Assembly (NCBI GenBank): GCA_963682055.1
Contig: OY821745.1
Location: 11,291,501-11,355,500, forward strand
Length of the DNA: 64,000 nucleotides
Source: Primula veris
Lineage: Eukaryota > Streptophyta > Magnoliopsida > Ericales > Primulaceae
Direction: 5' to 3'
Positions 54,137 to 64,000 of this stretch are shown in pieces. The notes under the pieces are model-generated. The model was not told where the DNA came from. It saw only the letters and a program-made list of their open reading frames with translations, and made no database searches. The translations under genes and the position numbers were made by a program. The first letter of the stretch is position 1; each line of letters begins with the position of its first letter.

Positions 54137-56238
54137 GAAATTATGTTTGGCAAAACAATATTCCAAACTATGTTTGTCATACAAATAATAGAATATATTA
54201 TAAATAAAATATGTTGCTCCTTATTATTTTATTTTGGTTGTAGTTGTAAAATTTAACACGCCTTTCGTAAAGCAATTTTAGGCATGGAAATTTACTAAAA
54301 TGATAATGAAAAAAGAACAAATCCTTGGAAAAGAAATTCTCCTACTATTGTTGGTATTGGACTTTATTTTGTTTAGTAACGTTTTAGTGTTTTAATTGTT
54401 GGAAAAAATCAAGTGGTTTTATTTGAGTGAATGCTCTCTTAATTTAGTGGTTACAAAAACCACTCATTCTCCCCATTTATGTGGGTCTTTTAATTGTAAA
54501 AGAGTTACAATTTGCATGTTTTATAAAATAATGGTCTTGGTCCCTTTTTGGTCTAAGACTTTTCCAAGACAAGTTTTACACATGGCATACACACAAAAAC
54601 ACACATGCATACGTATAGAGAGAGAGTACGGTACCACCAACGGCCCGACCGTGGCTCGATGCCGTTTCCGCCGAGTCACATGCGATAGACGTTGTACCTT
54701 GGGAACGAAGTGCCCCATTTAGCCAGAAGCAGAGGTGGCGGGGCAAATATCGTTTAAGGGAAACTGCTTGCAGTTACCTCGTCTCGGATTTTAGTCAATT
54801 TCGGTATCATTTACATTATTTTATGTTAAATCTTGTATTTGATAATTATATATTTGAGGAAACCATTTTCTGTTTATTTGTCCATTTCTTTTCCGTAGGA
54901 ATTATTGTGTTTATTTACAACGTACCCAACAATCTTAAACGATATTTTTTATGTTTGGTACGTTAATACAATAATTTCGGTGTATGGATTTACAGAAAAT
55001 TATTTCTTTATCCGTAATCGTTCTTAGTAAAATCATTTTCTCTTAATCTTTGGTTTCGGGAAATTGATGTTTACGGCTATAATGGTTTCGGATTGTTATA
55101 TCATGTTTTTAATTTTATTTGTGGTTTATCCTTGTTCTGGATTTTCCATACATTTAATTTGTATACATGCATGATTAGGTATATGGTTTGTGTCCATGTA
55201 TATGTTTGTAGTTACATGTGAATTAACTTTTTGTATGGTGTTGTGATCAACCTATGTTGTGTATAATTGGCTTAAAAGGTGTATTTTTAAATGCATGTGT
55301 CCTCTAAACTATTATTGTTATAGTATGTTTCTGACAGAGCATTTGTCTATGGCTTGTTTGGTTAGTTAGTGAGAAATTTTCTTATTTATGTCTATTAACT
55401 TGCTGATTTTGACACGTTTCCTATGTGTAATATTTTAGTACTGTATTTGTGGGATGAGTTCCTAGCATTAACGTGGTCAGTAAGCGGCCGAGTACTTTTA
55501 TTTTGGGTAGTGAGTTTAAGGTAGCAGGTTTCATTACGTGTGAGTTTTGCCTTATTATCCTTATGTATGTTTATTACACTAGTAGAGATTGGTATTTGGT
55601 AAATGCCCTTTATAGGAATGCTATGATAATAATAGCAGTATGTTACTGGAAATGTTATAGCATTATGTTTGTTATATGTATAATTTGTGTATCCATGTTT
55701 TGATGAGTATTATACTTGGGCATGATATGAAAGTTTCAGTTTACTACGTGTGTGGACTACCTGTTTTCTTTTAAGTGTTTTTACACATGTTTTGAAATCA
55801 AGTTAGTCTGAATTATTTGTCATGCGTATAACTGTTATTGGCGTTCTAATTAGTTGGGAATAATCATTTAGTAGCAAATTTGAAACGGCTTACTAATTGC
55901 TATGTAAGTTACATTCTGTATTTTATGGCACTATTTATTATTAAAGAACTTTGATATTTAGTGTCCGTTTTAATGGTGTGATTAAAATGTTAGCATTTAA
56001 TAAGTTTGTGACTATCTCCTTTTATATTGGTTTGCGAAACCTTTTCGTCTAAAATGATTTTGGTTTGTATCTATAGCAAGTTATGAACACTATTTAGCAC
56101 TGAATGGATTTAGTGTCATTTCATATTATGAGTAATCTCGTTAGAGAATAGACTATATTGTTAGTTGATTTATACATGTTTATTATTTTCATGTTAATAA
56201 AATACTAACAATTTCCAATGAGTATTTGTGTAGATATG
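54137..56238. other. AT-rich intergenic DNA left of the retrotransposon chain
   Basis: About 2.1 kb without a recognisable gene. A moderately GC-rich island at 54620-54720 (ACGGCCCGACCGTGG) has short open frames on both strands but no known motif. The rest has no repeats of note. Confidence 0.4.
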
Positions 56239-57394
56239 TGTTGGCCCGCGTGCTAACCTTAGAGGGGGGGGTGAATAAGGTTTCTAGGCGATTTCGCCTA
56301 ATTAAAAATTCTAAGCAACTAACACCTCAACTTACGCAATTCTAAGCTTAAGCGTTAATAAACGTTAATTAATTCAAACGCAAGCAAGCAAGAATAAATA
56401 ATTGCGGAAAATAAAAGTTTAAGGGAAGAAGATGACACCGTGATTTATAGAGGTTCGGCAAAACGCGCCTACGTCCTCTCCTCGGTACTACCGAGTATTT
56501 TACTAAAAATTCATCTTACCGATATTACAATCCTTTTGAGCTAATCAACCGATTAAGCTCCCCCTCATTTTATGAGTGTCCCGAAATGAAAAGACCTAGA
56601 GCTTTTAAGCAACTCGCTTACAAAGCCTCTACCCGATCACTCGCTCACAAAAATGAGTTTATAAAACACTCGATACAATTTTGTTACAAAAATGTAACTA
56701 CACTCACTATTCTATTTGCTTCTAAATAAGCTAATTGGTGAGTCTTGGTTGTTGATCGAGCTTGAGTCGCTTTCTTCTTTGATTTCCTCTTTTTCGAATA
56801 TTTTCACCAAAATGGTGATAAATTGGGTTTTTATTGAAAGAGGTATTTGGATGATGTATTTGTGTTATAATTTGTGACTTTGGAGAGATGATTGGGCTGG
56901 TTTAAATAACAGCAAAGTCTGTTTTTCTGGGTTATGACCGTTGAAAGGTTTTAACAGCTATTTTCCAGAATAAGCTGAAAAGCTGTTTTCGAAAACTGCA
57001 GAAAAAGATCGGTCGTTTTCTACAGTCAATCGGTCGTTTTACAGAAAACGATCGGTCGTTTTCTGAAAACGATCGGTCGTTTTTATACTGGACTCACTGG
57101 AAGAAATTGGATCAAAAACGATCGGTCGTTTTTGTCCAGTCGATCGGTCGACTGTAATCCTGGTCCCGTAAATCTTCGAATGCTCATAACTCCTTCGTTT
57201 TAGCTCCGATTTTGGTTCCGCTTGAACCTGTGGCTTCGTTTTTCCGAGCTCTATCTTTCTGGCATTCTGCAATTTACAAATTCTCTTTTTGGAAAAATCA
57301 AGCATTATATCATCGAAATAGAGAAATCGTAAAATCATTAAAAACATAATCAAAGTTATAATCAAAATCAATTATTGAACCCCATGGTTCAACA
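56239..57394 (-). repeat. LTR 1 of the gag-only chain
   Basis: 1156 bp, TGTTGGCCCG to GGTTCAACA in + orientation. Differs from LTR 2 at four positions (56327, 56513, 56568, 57028) and in the length of the G run (8 against 10). The LTR is very long for a gag-only element of 2.6 kb. Confidence 0.93.
57003..57156. promoter_or_regulatory. CGATCGGTCG palindromic repeat cluster in LTR U3 (LTR 1)
   Basis: The word ATCGGTCG occurs six times in about 150 bp, usually as AAAACGATCGGTCGTTTT, a near-palindrome; the last pairs with GTCGATCGGTCGAC. In the - strand orientation this lies about 240-390 bp into the LTR, before the expected transcription start, so it could be an enhancer. Also present in LTR 2 at 60745-60898. 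Confidence 0.7.
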
Positions 57395-57681
57395 ATCTCC
57401 CCCATTTTGATTATGACAAACTAATGATGATTTTACAAGAAAAATATCTCCTTCATTTTAACAAAACGCATTACACCAAAATATATCATTTTTCTCCCCC
57501 TTTGGCATTATCAAAATGCAATCAAGAAAAAAAATATGGGGTTTTGTGAAGGGTTTTTAAAGAAAAACCAAAACATGAAAAGTGTAATTATGATGCATAT
57601 ACCCGACCCAACTAATCACATATATGTAGATATTATAGATTAGAGTATACCGCATATGTGATGTGGAGTCGAGTCCGCTCG

Positions 57682-59916
57682 CTAATGGCATTTGCATTGA
57701 GCGTTGCCGATTCCAAATAGGTGGTACCACTTGTTGGTATGCCTTCCACCTTTGTCGATTAATGGCACTTCATCCTTGATGGTGGAGTCGATCTTCTTGA
57801 CTTCCACGGCTTTTGTCGGCGTTGCCAACCACTTGTTGATTTTCTCCTTTTGGATGGAGATACCTACAACACAAATTTTGTCCTTTGGTACCCAATTTCT
57901 TTTGGGTCCGACATTGTTAGTGGCTCGGGTCTTTACTACCCATTTCAAATCGCTTCTACTAACATGGAAACGATAAGGGCATCTAGAAGAAATATGCTCA
58001 TTTCTACTACAATGCACACAATGCTTAGACTTTTTAGTATAACGATAGTTATACGTAGTTTTGGAAAGGTTTTTCGGAGCATCCGATTTGGTTTGAAAAC
58101 CTATACCCTTCCTATCATTAAGAGATTTTTGAAAAATCTTGGAAGTACTCCTTTTAGGAAAAACAACCTCTTGTTTAGGTGGAATAGGAGTTGTAGAAAT
58201 ATTAGAGGCTTTAACGAAGCGGGGTTTGTTAGAAGTAGAACCAATGCAATCAAAACCTAAACCGCTCTTATCATTAACATCTTTTTGACAACTCAAAATG
58301 TTATCTAAAACGGTTTTACCTTTAGAAAACTTTGAAATTGTTAAATCGAGTTTTTCAATGGAAATGACAAGCTCATTGTTTTTAGTTTTCAAAGATTCAT
58401 TCTCGGTTTCTAAAACCTTGACCTTGTCATTTAAGCTAAAAGCATGAGAACTCAAAACCTTGTTTTTGCTTTTAACTTTATCGAAAGCATCTTTTAACTC
58501 TTCAAAATTTTCTAATAGATCACAATCTAAAGAAGATGGTTTTGAAAGAGTTTTAGTAAGTCTAGAGACTTCATTTTTAAGAAAATTGATCTCGGTTTGT
58601 AAAGACTTATTATGAATGACGAGATCATTGTTTTTTTCTTTCAAGTCTTCCTTTTCGTCATCTATATCACTTAAAGAAAATGACGATGTTGGAATAGACT
58701 CATTTTCAATTTTATCTCTTTTTAAAGATCTTATTTCTTCATTGAGAGAAGAATTTATCTTTTTAAGAGATTTGACCTTCTCTACAAGCTTAGGAAATTT
58801 TTCGGAATAAATTCCACACATATGAATAAGTTCATCATGAGAGAATTCTTTTACCTCATCGTTGTCACTTTCGCTTGAGTGGTCACTTTCGCTTGAAGAC
58901 GATTTGTTGGGCTCATTGGTGTCTTCCATGGCCATATAGCAACCAAGATGCGCGACTTCATCTTGGTCGGAGCTATCGCTAGAGCTTGAATCGAATATCT
59001 TCTTCTTGGCTTTGCTCTTGCGATTCTTGAGACAATCTCTCGCCATGTGTCCTTCCTTGCCACATGTATAGCAAACAAAATCGTTAGAATAAATTGAATT
59101 ATTTGACGATTTACCTTTATGTTTGCGTTGGCCTTTAAGCTTTAGTATTTCCTTGACGATTCGAAAGATTTCCATTGAATTTTCGTCGTCCTCGGATAGC
59201 TTATTGCTTTCGTCACAAGTCGTTCCTTTGAAAGCTATCTCCCTCCTTTTTGATATTGGCTTGTGACTATTGAGGGTGATCTCGTGAGTAATGAGTGAAC
59301 CCGTCAAAGCATCAAGAGAGTAGGTGTTCATGTCGTGCGCCTCTTGAATTGCGGTGACCTTCGGTTCCCATTCCTTCGGCAAGCTCCGAATCACCTTTGA
59401 GACCATTTCCTTACAAGATAAATGCTTACCAAGAGATGTTAATCCGTTAGTAATAGTAGTAAATCTAGCAAGCATATCGGAAATAGTTTCACCCTCGCTC
59501 ATTTTAAAAAGCTCGTAGTCATGAACTAAAAGTTGGAGTTTGCAATCCTTAACTTGGTTAGTCCCTTCATGCATTACTACTAGCTTATCCCACATACCCT
59601 TAGCGGTTTTACAAGCGGAAATTTTGTTGTACTCGTTAGGAGAAACGGCACAAACAATAGCATACATTGCTTTGGCGTTCGTAGAGTAGGCTTCTAGTTG
59701 AGCGCTATCTAAGTCCTCTACGGGGATTGGGTTCTCGCTATTCTCGGATGTAGGTGCGGTATATCCTACCTTAATGGTCATCCAAAGTTTAACATTATAG
59801 CTTTGTAGGAACATACTCATCCTATCCTTCCAATATGAATAATTTACCCCATCAAAATATGGTGGAGTATTGGGTGATGAAGCTATGCCGGATGCGAAAT
59901 TAAGTATATTAGCCAT
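57682..59916 (-). CDS. Copia-type gag polyprotein (unit 1)
   Basis: 744 aa, intact. N-terminal retroelement gag domain (UBN2-like) at about 18-210 with PPYFDGVNYSYWKDRM, MWDKLVVMHEGT and RFTTITNGL; CCHC zinc knuckle C282-x2-C285-x4-H290-x4-C295; a Ser/Asp/Glu-rich acidic segment (about 310-355); a long coiled coil rich in Lys and Glu (about 375-545); a second CCHC-type knuckle C633-x2-C636-x4-H641-x4-C646; then a tail with NWVPKDK. Gag packages the RNA and forms virus-like particles. Starts at the first ATG (MANILNF) about 60 bp after the primer-binding site. It ends in a stop with no pol frame following, so it depends on enzymes from another element. Confidence 0.92.
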   Translation of the reverse strand: MANILNFASGIASSPNTPPYFDGVNYSYWKDRMSMFLQSYNVKLWMTIKVGYTAPTSENSENPIPVEDLDSAQLEAYSTNAKAMYAIVCAVSPNEYNKISACKTAKGMWDKLVVMHEGTNQVKDCKLQLLVHDYELFKMSEGETISDMLARFTTITNGLTSLGKHLSCKEMVSKVIRSLPKEWEPKVTAIQEAHDMNTYSLDALTGSLITHEITLNSHKPISKRREIAFKGTTCDESNKLSEDDENSMEIFRIVKEILKLKGQRKHKGKSSNNSIYSNDFVCYTCGKEGHMARDCLKNRKSKAKKKIFDSSSSDSSDQDEVAHLGCYMAMEDTNEPNKSSSSESDHSSESDNDEVKEFSHDELIHMCGIYSEKFPKLVEKVKSLKKINSSLNEEIRSLKRDKIENESIPTSSFSLSDIDDEKEDLKEKNNDLVIHNKSLQTEINFLKNEVSRLTKTLSKPSSLDCDLLENFEELKDAFDKVKSKNKVLSSHAFSLNDKVKVLETENESLKTKNNELVISIEKLDLTISKFSKGKTVLDNILSCQKDVNDKSGLGFDCIGSTSNKPRFVKASNISTTPIPPKQEVVFPKRSTSKIFQKSLNDRKGIGFQTKSDAPKNLSKTTYNYRYTKKSKHCVHCSRNEHISSRCPYRFHVSRSDLKWVVKTRATNNVGPKRNWVPKDKICVVGISIQKEKINKWLATPTKAVEVKKIDSTIKDEVPLIDKGGRHTNKWYHLFGIGNAQCKCH

Positions 59917-59978
59917 CGGGATCTTAACTCTAGAATCGTTAGATTCCTATATGCAAGAGCCTCGGCTCTGATACCAAT

Positions 59979-61136
59979 TGTTGGCCCGCGTGCTAACCTT
60001 AGAGGGGGGGGGGTGAATAAGGTTTCTAGGCGATTTCGCCTAATTAAAAATTCTAAGCAACTAACACCCCAACTTACGCAATTCTAAGCTTAAGCGTTAA
60101 TAAACGTTAATTAATTCAAACGCAAGCAAGCAAGAATAAATAATTGCGGAAAATAAAAGTTTAAGGGAAGAAGATGACACCGTGATTTATAGAGGTTCGG
60201 CAAAACGCGCCTACGTCCTCTCCTCGGTACTACCGAGTATTTTACTAAAAATTCTTCTTACCGATATTACAATCCTTTTGAGCTAATCAACCGATTAAGC
60301 TCCCCCTCACTTTATGAGTGTCCCGAAATGAAAAGACCTAGAGCTTTTAAGCAACTCGCTTACAAAGCCTCTACCCGATCACTCGCTCACAAAAATGAGT
60401 TTATAAAACACTCGATACAATTTTGTTACAAAAATGTAACTACACTCACTATTCTATTTGCTTCTAAATAAGCTAATTGGTGAGTCTTGGTTGTTGATCG
60501 AGCTTGAGTCGCTTTCTTCTTTGATTTCCTCTTTTTCGAATATTTTCACCAAAATGGTGATAAATTGGGTTTTTATTGAAAGAGGTATTTGGATGATGTA
60601 TTTGTGTTATAATTTGTGACTTTGGAGAGATGATTGGGCTGGTTTAAATAACAGCAAAGTCTGTTTTTCTGGGTTATGACCGTTGAAAGGTTTTAACAGC
60701 TATTTTCCAGAATAAGCTGAAAAGCTGTTTTCGAAAACTGCAGAAAAAGATCGGTCGTTTTCTACAGTCGATCGGTCGTTTTACAGAAAACGATCGGTCG
60801 TTTTCTGAAAACGATCGGTCGTTTTTATACTGGACTCACTGGAAGAAATTGGATCAAAAACGATCGGTCGTTTTTGTCCAGTCGATCGGTCGACTGTAAT
60901 CCTGGTCCCGTAAATCTTCGAATGCTCATAACTCCTTCGTTTTAGCTCCGATTTTGGTTCCGCTTGAACCTGTGGCTTCGTTTTTCCGAGCTCTATCTTT
61001 CTGGCATTCTGCAATTTACAAATTCTCTTTTTGGAAAAATCAAGCATTATATCATCGAAATAGAGAAATCGTAAAATCATTAAAAACATAATCAAAGTTA
61101 TAATCAAAATCAATTATTGAACCCCATGGTTCAACA
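59979..61136 (-). repeat. LTR 2 (central) of the gag-only chain
   Basis: 1158 bp. Central LTR is shared by both units: it is the 5' LTR for unit 1 and the 3' LTR for unit 2 in - orientation. Differs from LTR 1 at 60069, 60255, 60310 and 60770 and carries a 10-G run. Confidence 0.93.
60745..60898. promoter_or_regulatory. CGATCGGTCG repeat cluster in LTR U3 (LTR 2)
   Basis: Same cluster as in LTR 1. One extra exact CGATCGGTCG exists here because position 60770 is G where LTR 1 (57028) has A. Confidence 0.7.
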
Positions 61137-61423
61137 ATCTCCCCCATTTTGATTATGACAAACTAATGATGATTTTACAAGAAAAATATCTCCTTCATTT
61201 TAACAAAACGCATTACACCAAAATATATCATTTTTCTCCCCCTTTGGCATTATCAAAATGCAATCAAGAAAAAAAATATGGGGTTTTGTGAAGGGTTTTT
61301 AAAGAAAAACCAAAACATGAAAAGTGTAATTATGATGCATATACCCGACCCAACTAATCACATATATGTAGATATTATAGATTAGAGTATACCGCATATG
61401 TGATGTGGAGTCGAGTCCGCTCG

Positions 61424-63658
61424 CTAATGGCATTTGCATTGAGCGTTGCCGATTCCAAATAGGTGGTACCACTTGTTGGTATGCCTTCCACCTTTGTCGA
61501 TTAATGGCACTTCATCCTTGATGGTGGAGTCGATCTTCTTGACTTCCACGGCTTTTGTCGGCGTTGCCAACCACTTGTTGATTTTCTCCTTTTGGATGGA
61601 GATACCTACAACACAAATTTTGTCCTTTGGTACCCAATTTCTTTTGGGTCCGACATTGTTAGTGGCTCGGGTCTTTACTACCCATTTCAAATCGCTTCTA
61701 CTAACATGGAAACGATAAGGGCATCTAGAAGAAATATGCTCATTTCTACTACAATGCACACAATGCTTAGACTTTTTAGTATAACGATAGTTATACGTAG
61801 TTTTGGAAAGGTTTTTCGGAGCATCCGATTTGGTTTGAAAACCTATACCCTTCCTATCATTAAGAGATTTTTGAAAAATCTTGGAAGTACTCCTTTTAGG
61901 AAAAACAACCTCTTGTTTAGGTGGAATAGGAGTTGTAGAAATATTAGAGGCTTTAACGAAGCGGGGTTTGTTAGAAGTAGAACCAATGCAATCAAAACCT
62001 AAACCGCTCTTATCATTAACATCTTTTTGACAACTCAAAATGTTATCTAAAACGGTTTTACCTTTAGAAAACTTTGAAATTGTTAAATCGAGTTTTTCAA
62101 TGGAAATGACAAGCTCATTGTTTTTAGTTTTCAAAGATTCATTCTCGGTTTCTAAAACCTTGACCTTGTCATTTAAGCTAAAAGCATGAGAACTCAAAAC
62201 CTTGTTTTTGCTTTTAACTTTATCGAAAGCATCTTTTAACTCTTCAAAATTTTCTAATAGATCACAATCTAAAGAAGATGGTTTTGAAAGAGTTTTAGTA
62301 AGTCTAGAGACTTCATTTTTAAGAAAATTGATCTCGGTTTGTAAAGACTTATTATGAATGACGAGATCATTGTTTTTTTCTTTCAAGTCTTCCTTTTCGT
62401 CATCTATATCACTTAAAGAAAATGACGATGTTGGAATAGACTCATTTTCAATTTTATCTCTTTTTAAAGATCTTATTTCTTCATTGAGAGAAGAATTTAT
62501 CTTTTTAAGAGATTTGACCTTCTCTACAAGCTTAGGAAATTTTTCGGAATAAATTCCACACATATGAATAAGTTCATCATGAGAGAATTCTTTTACCTCA
62601 TCGTTGTCACTTTCGCTTGAGTGGTCACTTTCGCTTGAAGACGATTTGTTGGGCTCATTGGTGTCTTCCATGGCCATATAGCAACCAAGATGCGCGACTT
62701 CATCTTGGTCGGAGCTATCGCTAGAGCTTGAATCGAATATCTTCTTCTTGGCTTTGCTCTTGCGATTCTTGAGACAATCTCTCGCCATGTGTCCTTCCTT
62801 GCCACATGTATAGCAAACAAAATCGTTAGAATAAATTGAATTATTTGACGATTTACCTTTATGTTTGCGTTGGCCTTTAAGCTTTAGTATTTCCTTGACG
62901 ATTCGAAAGATTTCCATTGAATTTTCGTCGTCCTCGGATAGCTTATTGCTTTCGTCACAAGTCGTTCCTTTGAAAGCTATCTCCCTCCTTTTTGATATTG
63001 GCTTGTGACTATTGAGGGTGATCTCGTGAGTAATGAGTGAACCCGTCAAAGCATCAAGAGAGTAGGTGTTCATGTCGTGCGCCTCTTGAATTGCGGTGAC
63101 CTTCGGTTCCCATTCCTTCGGCAAGCTCCGAATCACCTTTGAGACCATTTCCTTACAAGATAAATGCTTACCAAGAGATGTTAATCCGTTAGTAATAGTA
63201 GTAAATCTAGCAAGCATATCGGAAATAGTTTCACCCTCGCTCATTTTAAAAAGCTCGTAGTCATGAACTAAAAGTTGGAGTTTGCAATCCTTAACTTGGT
63301 TAGTCCCTTCATGCATTACTACTAGCTTATCCCACATACCCTTAGCGGTTTTACAAGCGGAAATTTTGTTGTACTCGTTAGGAGAAACGGCACAAACAAT
63401 AGCATACATTGCTTTGGCGTTCGTAGAGTAGGCTTCTAGTTGAGCGCTATCTAAGTCCTCTACGGGGATTGGGTTCTCGCTATTCTCGGATGTAGGTGCG
63501 GTATATCCTACCTTAATGGTCATCCAAAGTTTAACATTATAGCTTTGTAGGAACATACTCATCCTATCCTTCCAATATGAATAATTTACCCCATCAAAAT
63601 ATGGTGGAGTATTGGGTGATGAAGCTATGCCGGATGCGAAATTAAGTATATTAGCCAT
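61424..63658 (-). CDS. Copia-type gag polyprotein (unit 2)
   Basis: 744 aa, identical residue for residue to the gag of unit 1, with the same two zinc knuckles (C282/C285/H290/C295 and C633/C636/H641/C646), acidic patch and coiled coil. Internal region 2 has the same length as internal region 1 and both lack pol. Complete identity against slightly different LTR 1 and LTR 2 points to very recent duplication of the unit by recombination, or to a repeated assembly of one element. It reads toward LTR 2, which would supply its 3' end. Confidence 0.92.
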   Translation of the reverse strand: MANILNFASGIASSPNTPPYFDGVNYSYWKDRMSMFLQSYNVKLWMTIKVGYTAPTSENSENPIPVEDLDSAQLEAYSTNAKAMYAIVCAVSPNEYNKISACKTAKGMWDKLVVMHEGTNQVKDCKLQLLVHDYELFKMSEGETISDMLARFTTITNGLTSLGKHLSCKEMVSKVIRSLPKEWEPKVTAIQEAHDMNTYSLDALTGSLITHEITLNSHKPISKRREIAFKGTTCDESNKLSEDDENSMEIFRIVKEILKLKGQRKHKGKSSNNSIYSNDFVCYTCGKEGHMARDCLKNRKSKAKKKIFDSSSSDSSDQDEVAHLGCYMAMEDTNEPNKSSSSESDHSSESDNDEVKEFSHDELIHMCGIYSEKFPKLVEKVKSLKKINSSLNEEIRSLKRDKIENESIPTSSFSLSDIDDEKEDLKEKNNDLVIHNKSLQTEINFLKNEVSRLTKTLSKPSSLDCDLLENFEELKDAFDKVKSKNKVLSSHAFSLNDKVKVLETENESLKTKNNELVISIEKLDLTISKFSKGKTVLDNILSCQKDVNDKSGLGFDCIGSTSNKPRFVKASNISTTPIPPKQEVVFPKRSTSKIFQKSLNDRKGIGFQTKSDAPKNLSKTTYNYRYTKKSKHCVHCSRNEHISSRCPYRFHVSRSDLKWVVKTRATNNVGPKRNWVPKDKICVVGISIQKEKINKWLATPTKAVEVKKIDSTIKDEVPLIDKGGRHTNKWYHLFGIGNAQCKCH

Positions 63659-63720
63659 CGGGATCTTAACTCTAGAATCGTTAGATTCCTATATGCAAGA
63701 GCCTCGGCTCTGATACCAAT

Positions 63721-64000
63721 TGTTGGCCCGCGTGCTAACCTTAGAGGGGGGGGTGAATAAGGTTTCTAGGCGATTTCGCCTAATTAAAAATTCTAAGCAA
63801 CTAACACCCCAACTTACGCAATTCTAAGCTTAAGCGTTAATAAACGTTAATTAATTCAAACGCAAGCAAGCAAGAATAAATAATTGCGGAAAATAAAAGT
63901 TTAAGGGAAGAAGATGACACCGTGATTTATAGAGGTTCGGCAAAACGCGCCTACGTCCTCTCCTCGGTACTACCGAGTATTTTACTAAAAATTCTTCTTA
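63721..64000 (-). repeat. LTR 3 of the gag-only chain, partial
   Basis: First 280 bp only. Carries C at 63809 and T at 63995, the LTR 2 states, and an 8-G run like LTR 1. Continues beyond the window. Confidence 0.9.

Larger units (their letters stand above)
56239..64000 (-). mobile_element. Tandem chain of a gag-only copia-type LTR element (LTR-gag-LTR-gag-LTR)
   Basis: LTRs at 56239-57394, 59979-61136 and from 63721 (cut by the window edge); internal parts 57395-59978 and 61137-63720, each 2584 bp. On the - strand each internal part has a primer-binding site TGGTATCAGAGC (59965-59976 and 63707-63718), one gag gene, and a purine tract next to the upstream LTR (about 57397-57412 and 61139-61154). 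No protease, integrase, reverse transcriptase or RNase H. The two internal regions encode identical gag proteins. Repeat period is 3740-3742 bp. Right boundary and target duplication lie outside the window. Confidence 0.92.

Noticed and set aside
54396..54722. 108-aa frame in the GC-rich island near 54650
   Set aside because: No recognisable domain, overlapping frame on the other strand, and no splice or homology support.
57039..57371. 110-aa open frame in both LTRs of the gag-only element
   Set aside because: It lies in LTR U3, contains translations of the CGATCGGTCG repeat and resembles no protein; its exact repetition only reflects the duplicated LTR.

Overview
The window reads as nuclear DNA of a eudicot plant. 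It is AT-rich, has GT-AG introns, contains the plant telomere unit TTTAGGG as an internal block, and carries two host genes whose proteins closely resemble Arabidopsis counterparts: the AP-3 adaptor sigma subunit and the receptor-like kinase At2g16250. I cannot name the species. Most of the remaining sequence is transposon-derived.

Layout. (1) 119-5286: a 5'-truncated, multiply broken Mutator-like element (MULE copy 1) ending about 130 bp before the start codon of AP-3 sigma. (2) 5415-9879: AP-3 sigma, seven exons, + strand, 166 aa, with two frame-neutral tandem duplications at exon borders. (3) 11784-17694: MULE copy 2, broken and internally rearranged. (4) 18944-26525: an old Ty1/copia retrotransposon on the - strand with 5-bp target duplications ATTAG. 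(5) 27451-28085: a hAT-type MITE with perfect 8-bp target duplications. (6) 28202-37519: MULE copy 3, - strand, apparently intact. (7) 38182-38253: tRNA-Gln(CTG). (8) 40368-46213: an LRR receptor-like pseudokinase gene, - strand, four coding exons, 904 aa. (9) 46.5-56.2 kb: AT-rich DNA with a hAT-like element, a 268-bp MITE made only of MULE copy 2-type ends, a broken second plant-mobile-domain gene and a CACTA-type MITE. (10) 56239-64000: a head-to-tail LTR-gag-LTR-gag-LTR chain of a young copia-type element that has gag but no pol.

The most unusual system is MULE copy 3. It has two genes in the same direction. The first (4 exons, 675 aa) encodes a plant mobile domain (PMD) protein with an acidic tail. 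The second (one exon, 898 aa) fuses a FAR1/WRKY-GCM1-type zinc finger, a MULE DDE transposase core, a SWIM zinc finger, an AT-hook and a C-terminal OTU-type cysteine protease domain with its expected catalytic Asp, Cys and His. Both ends of the element, and the region between the genes, carry ladders of near-perfect palindromes (half-site AAACCGTAGATT). The intergenic region also holds about 350 bp of telomere-type repeat, and 56-bp tandem repeats lie upstream of the PMD gene. Because PMD and OTU proteins have host roles in silencing and deubiquitination, an element carrying both may interfere with its own silencing. That is inference.

I assigned exons by hand from splice consensus, reading-frame phase and remembered family sequences. 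No alignment or search was run.
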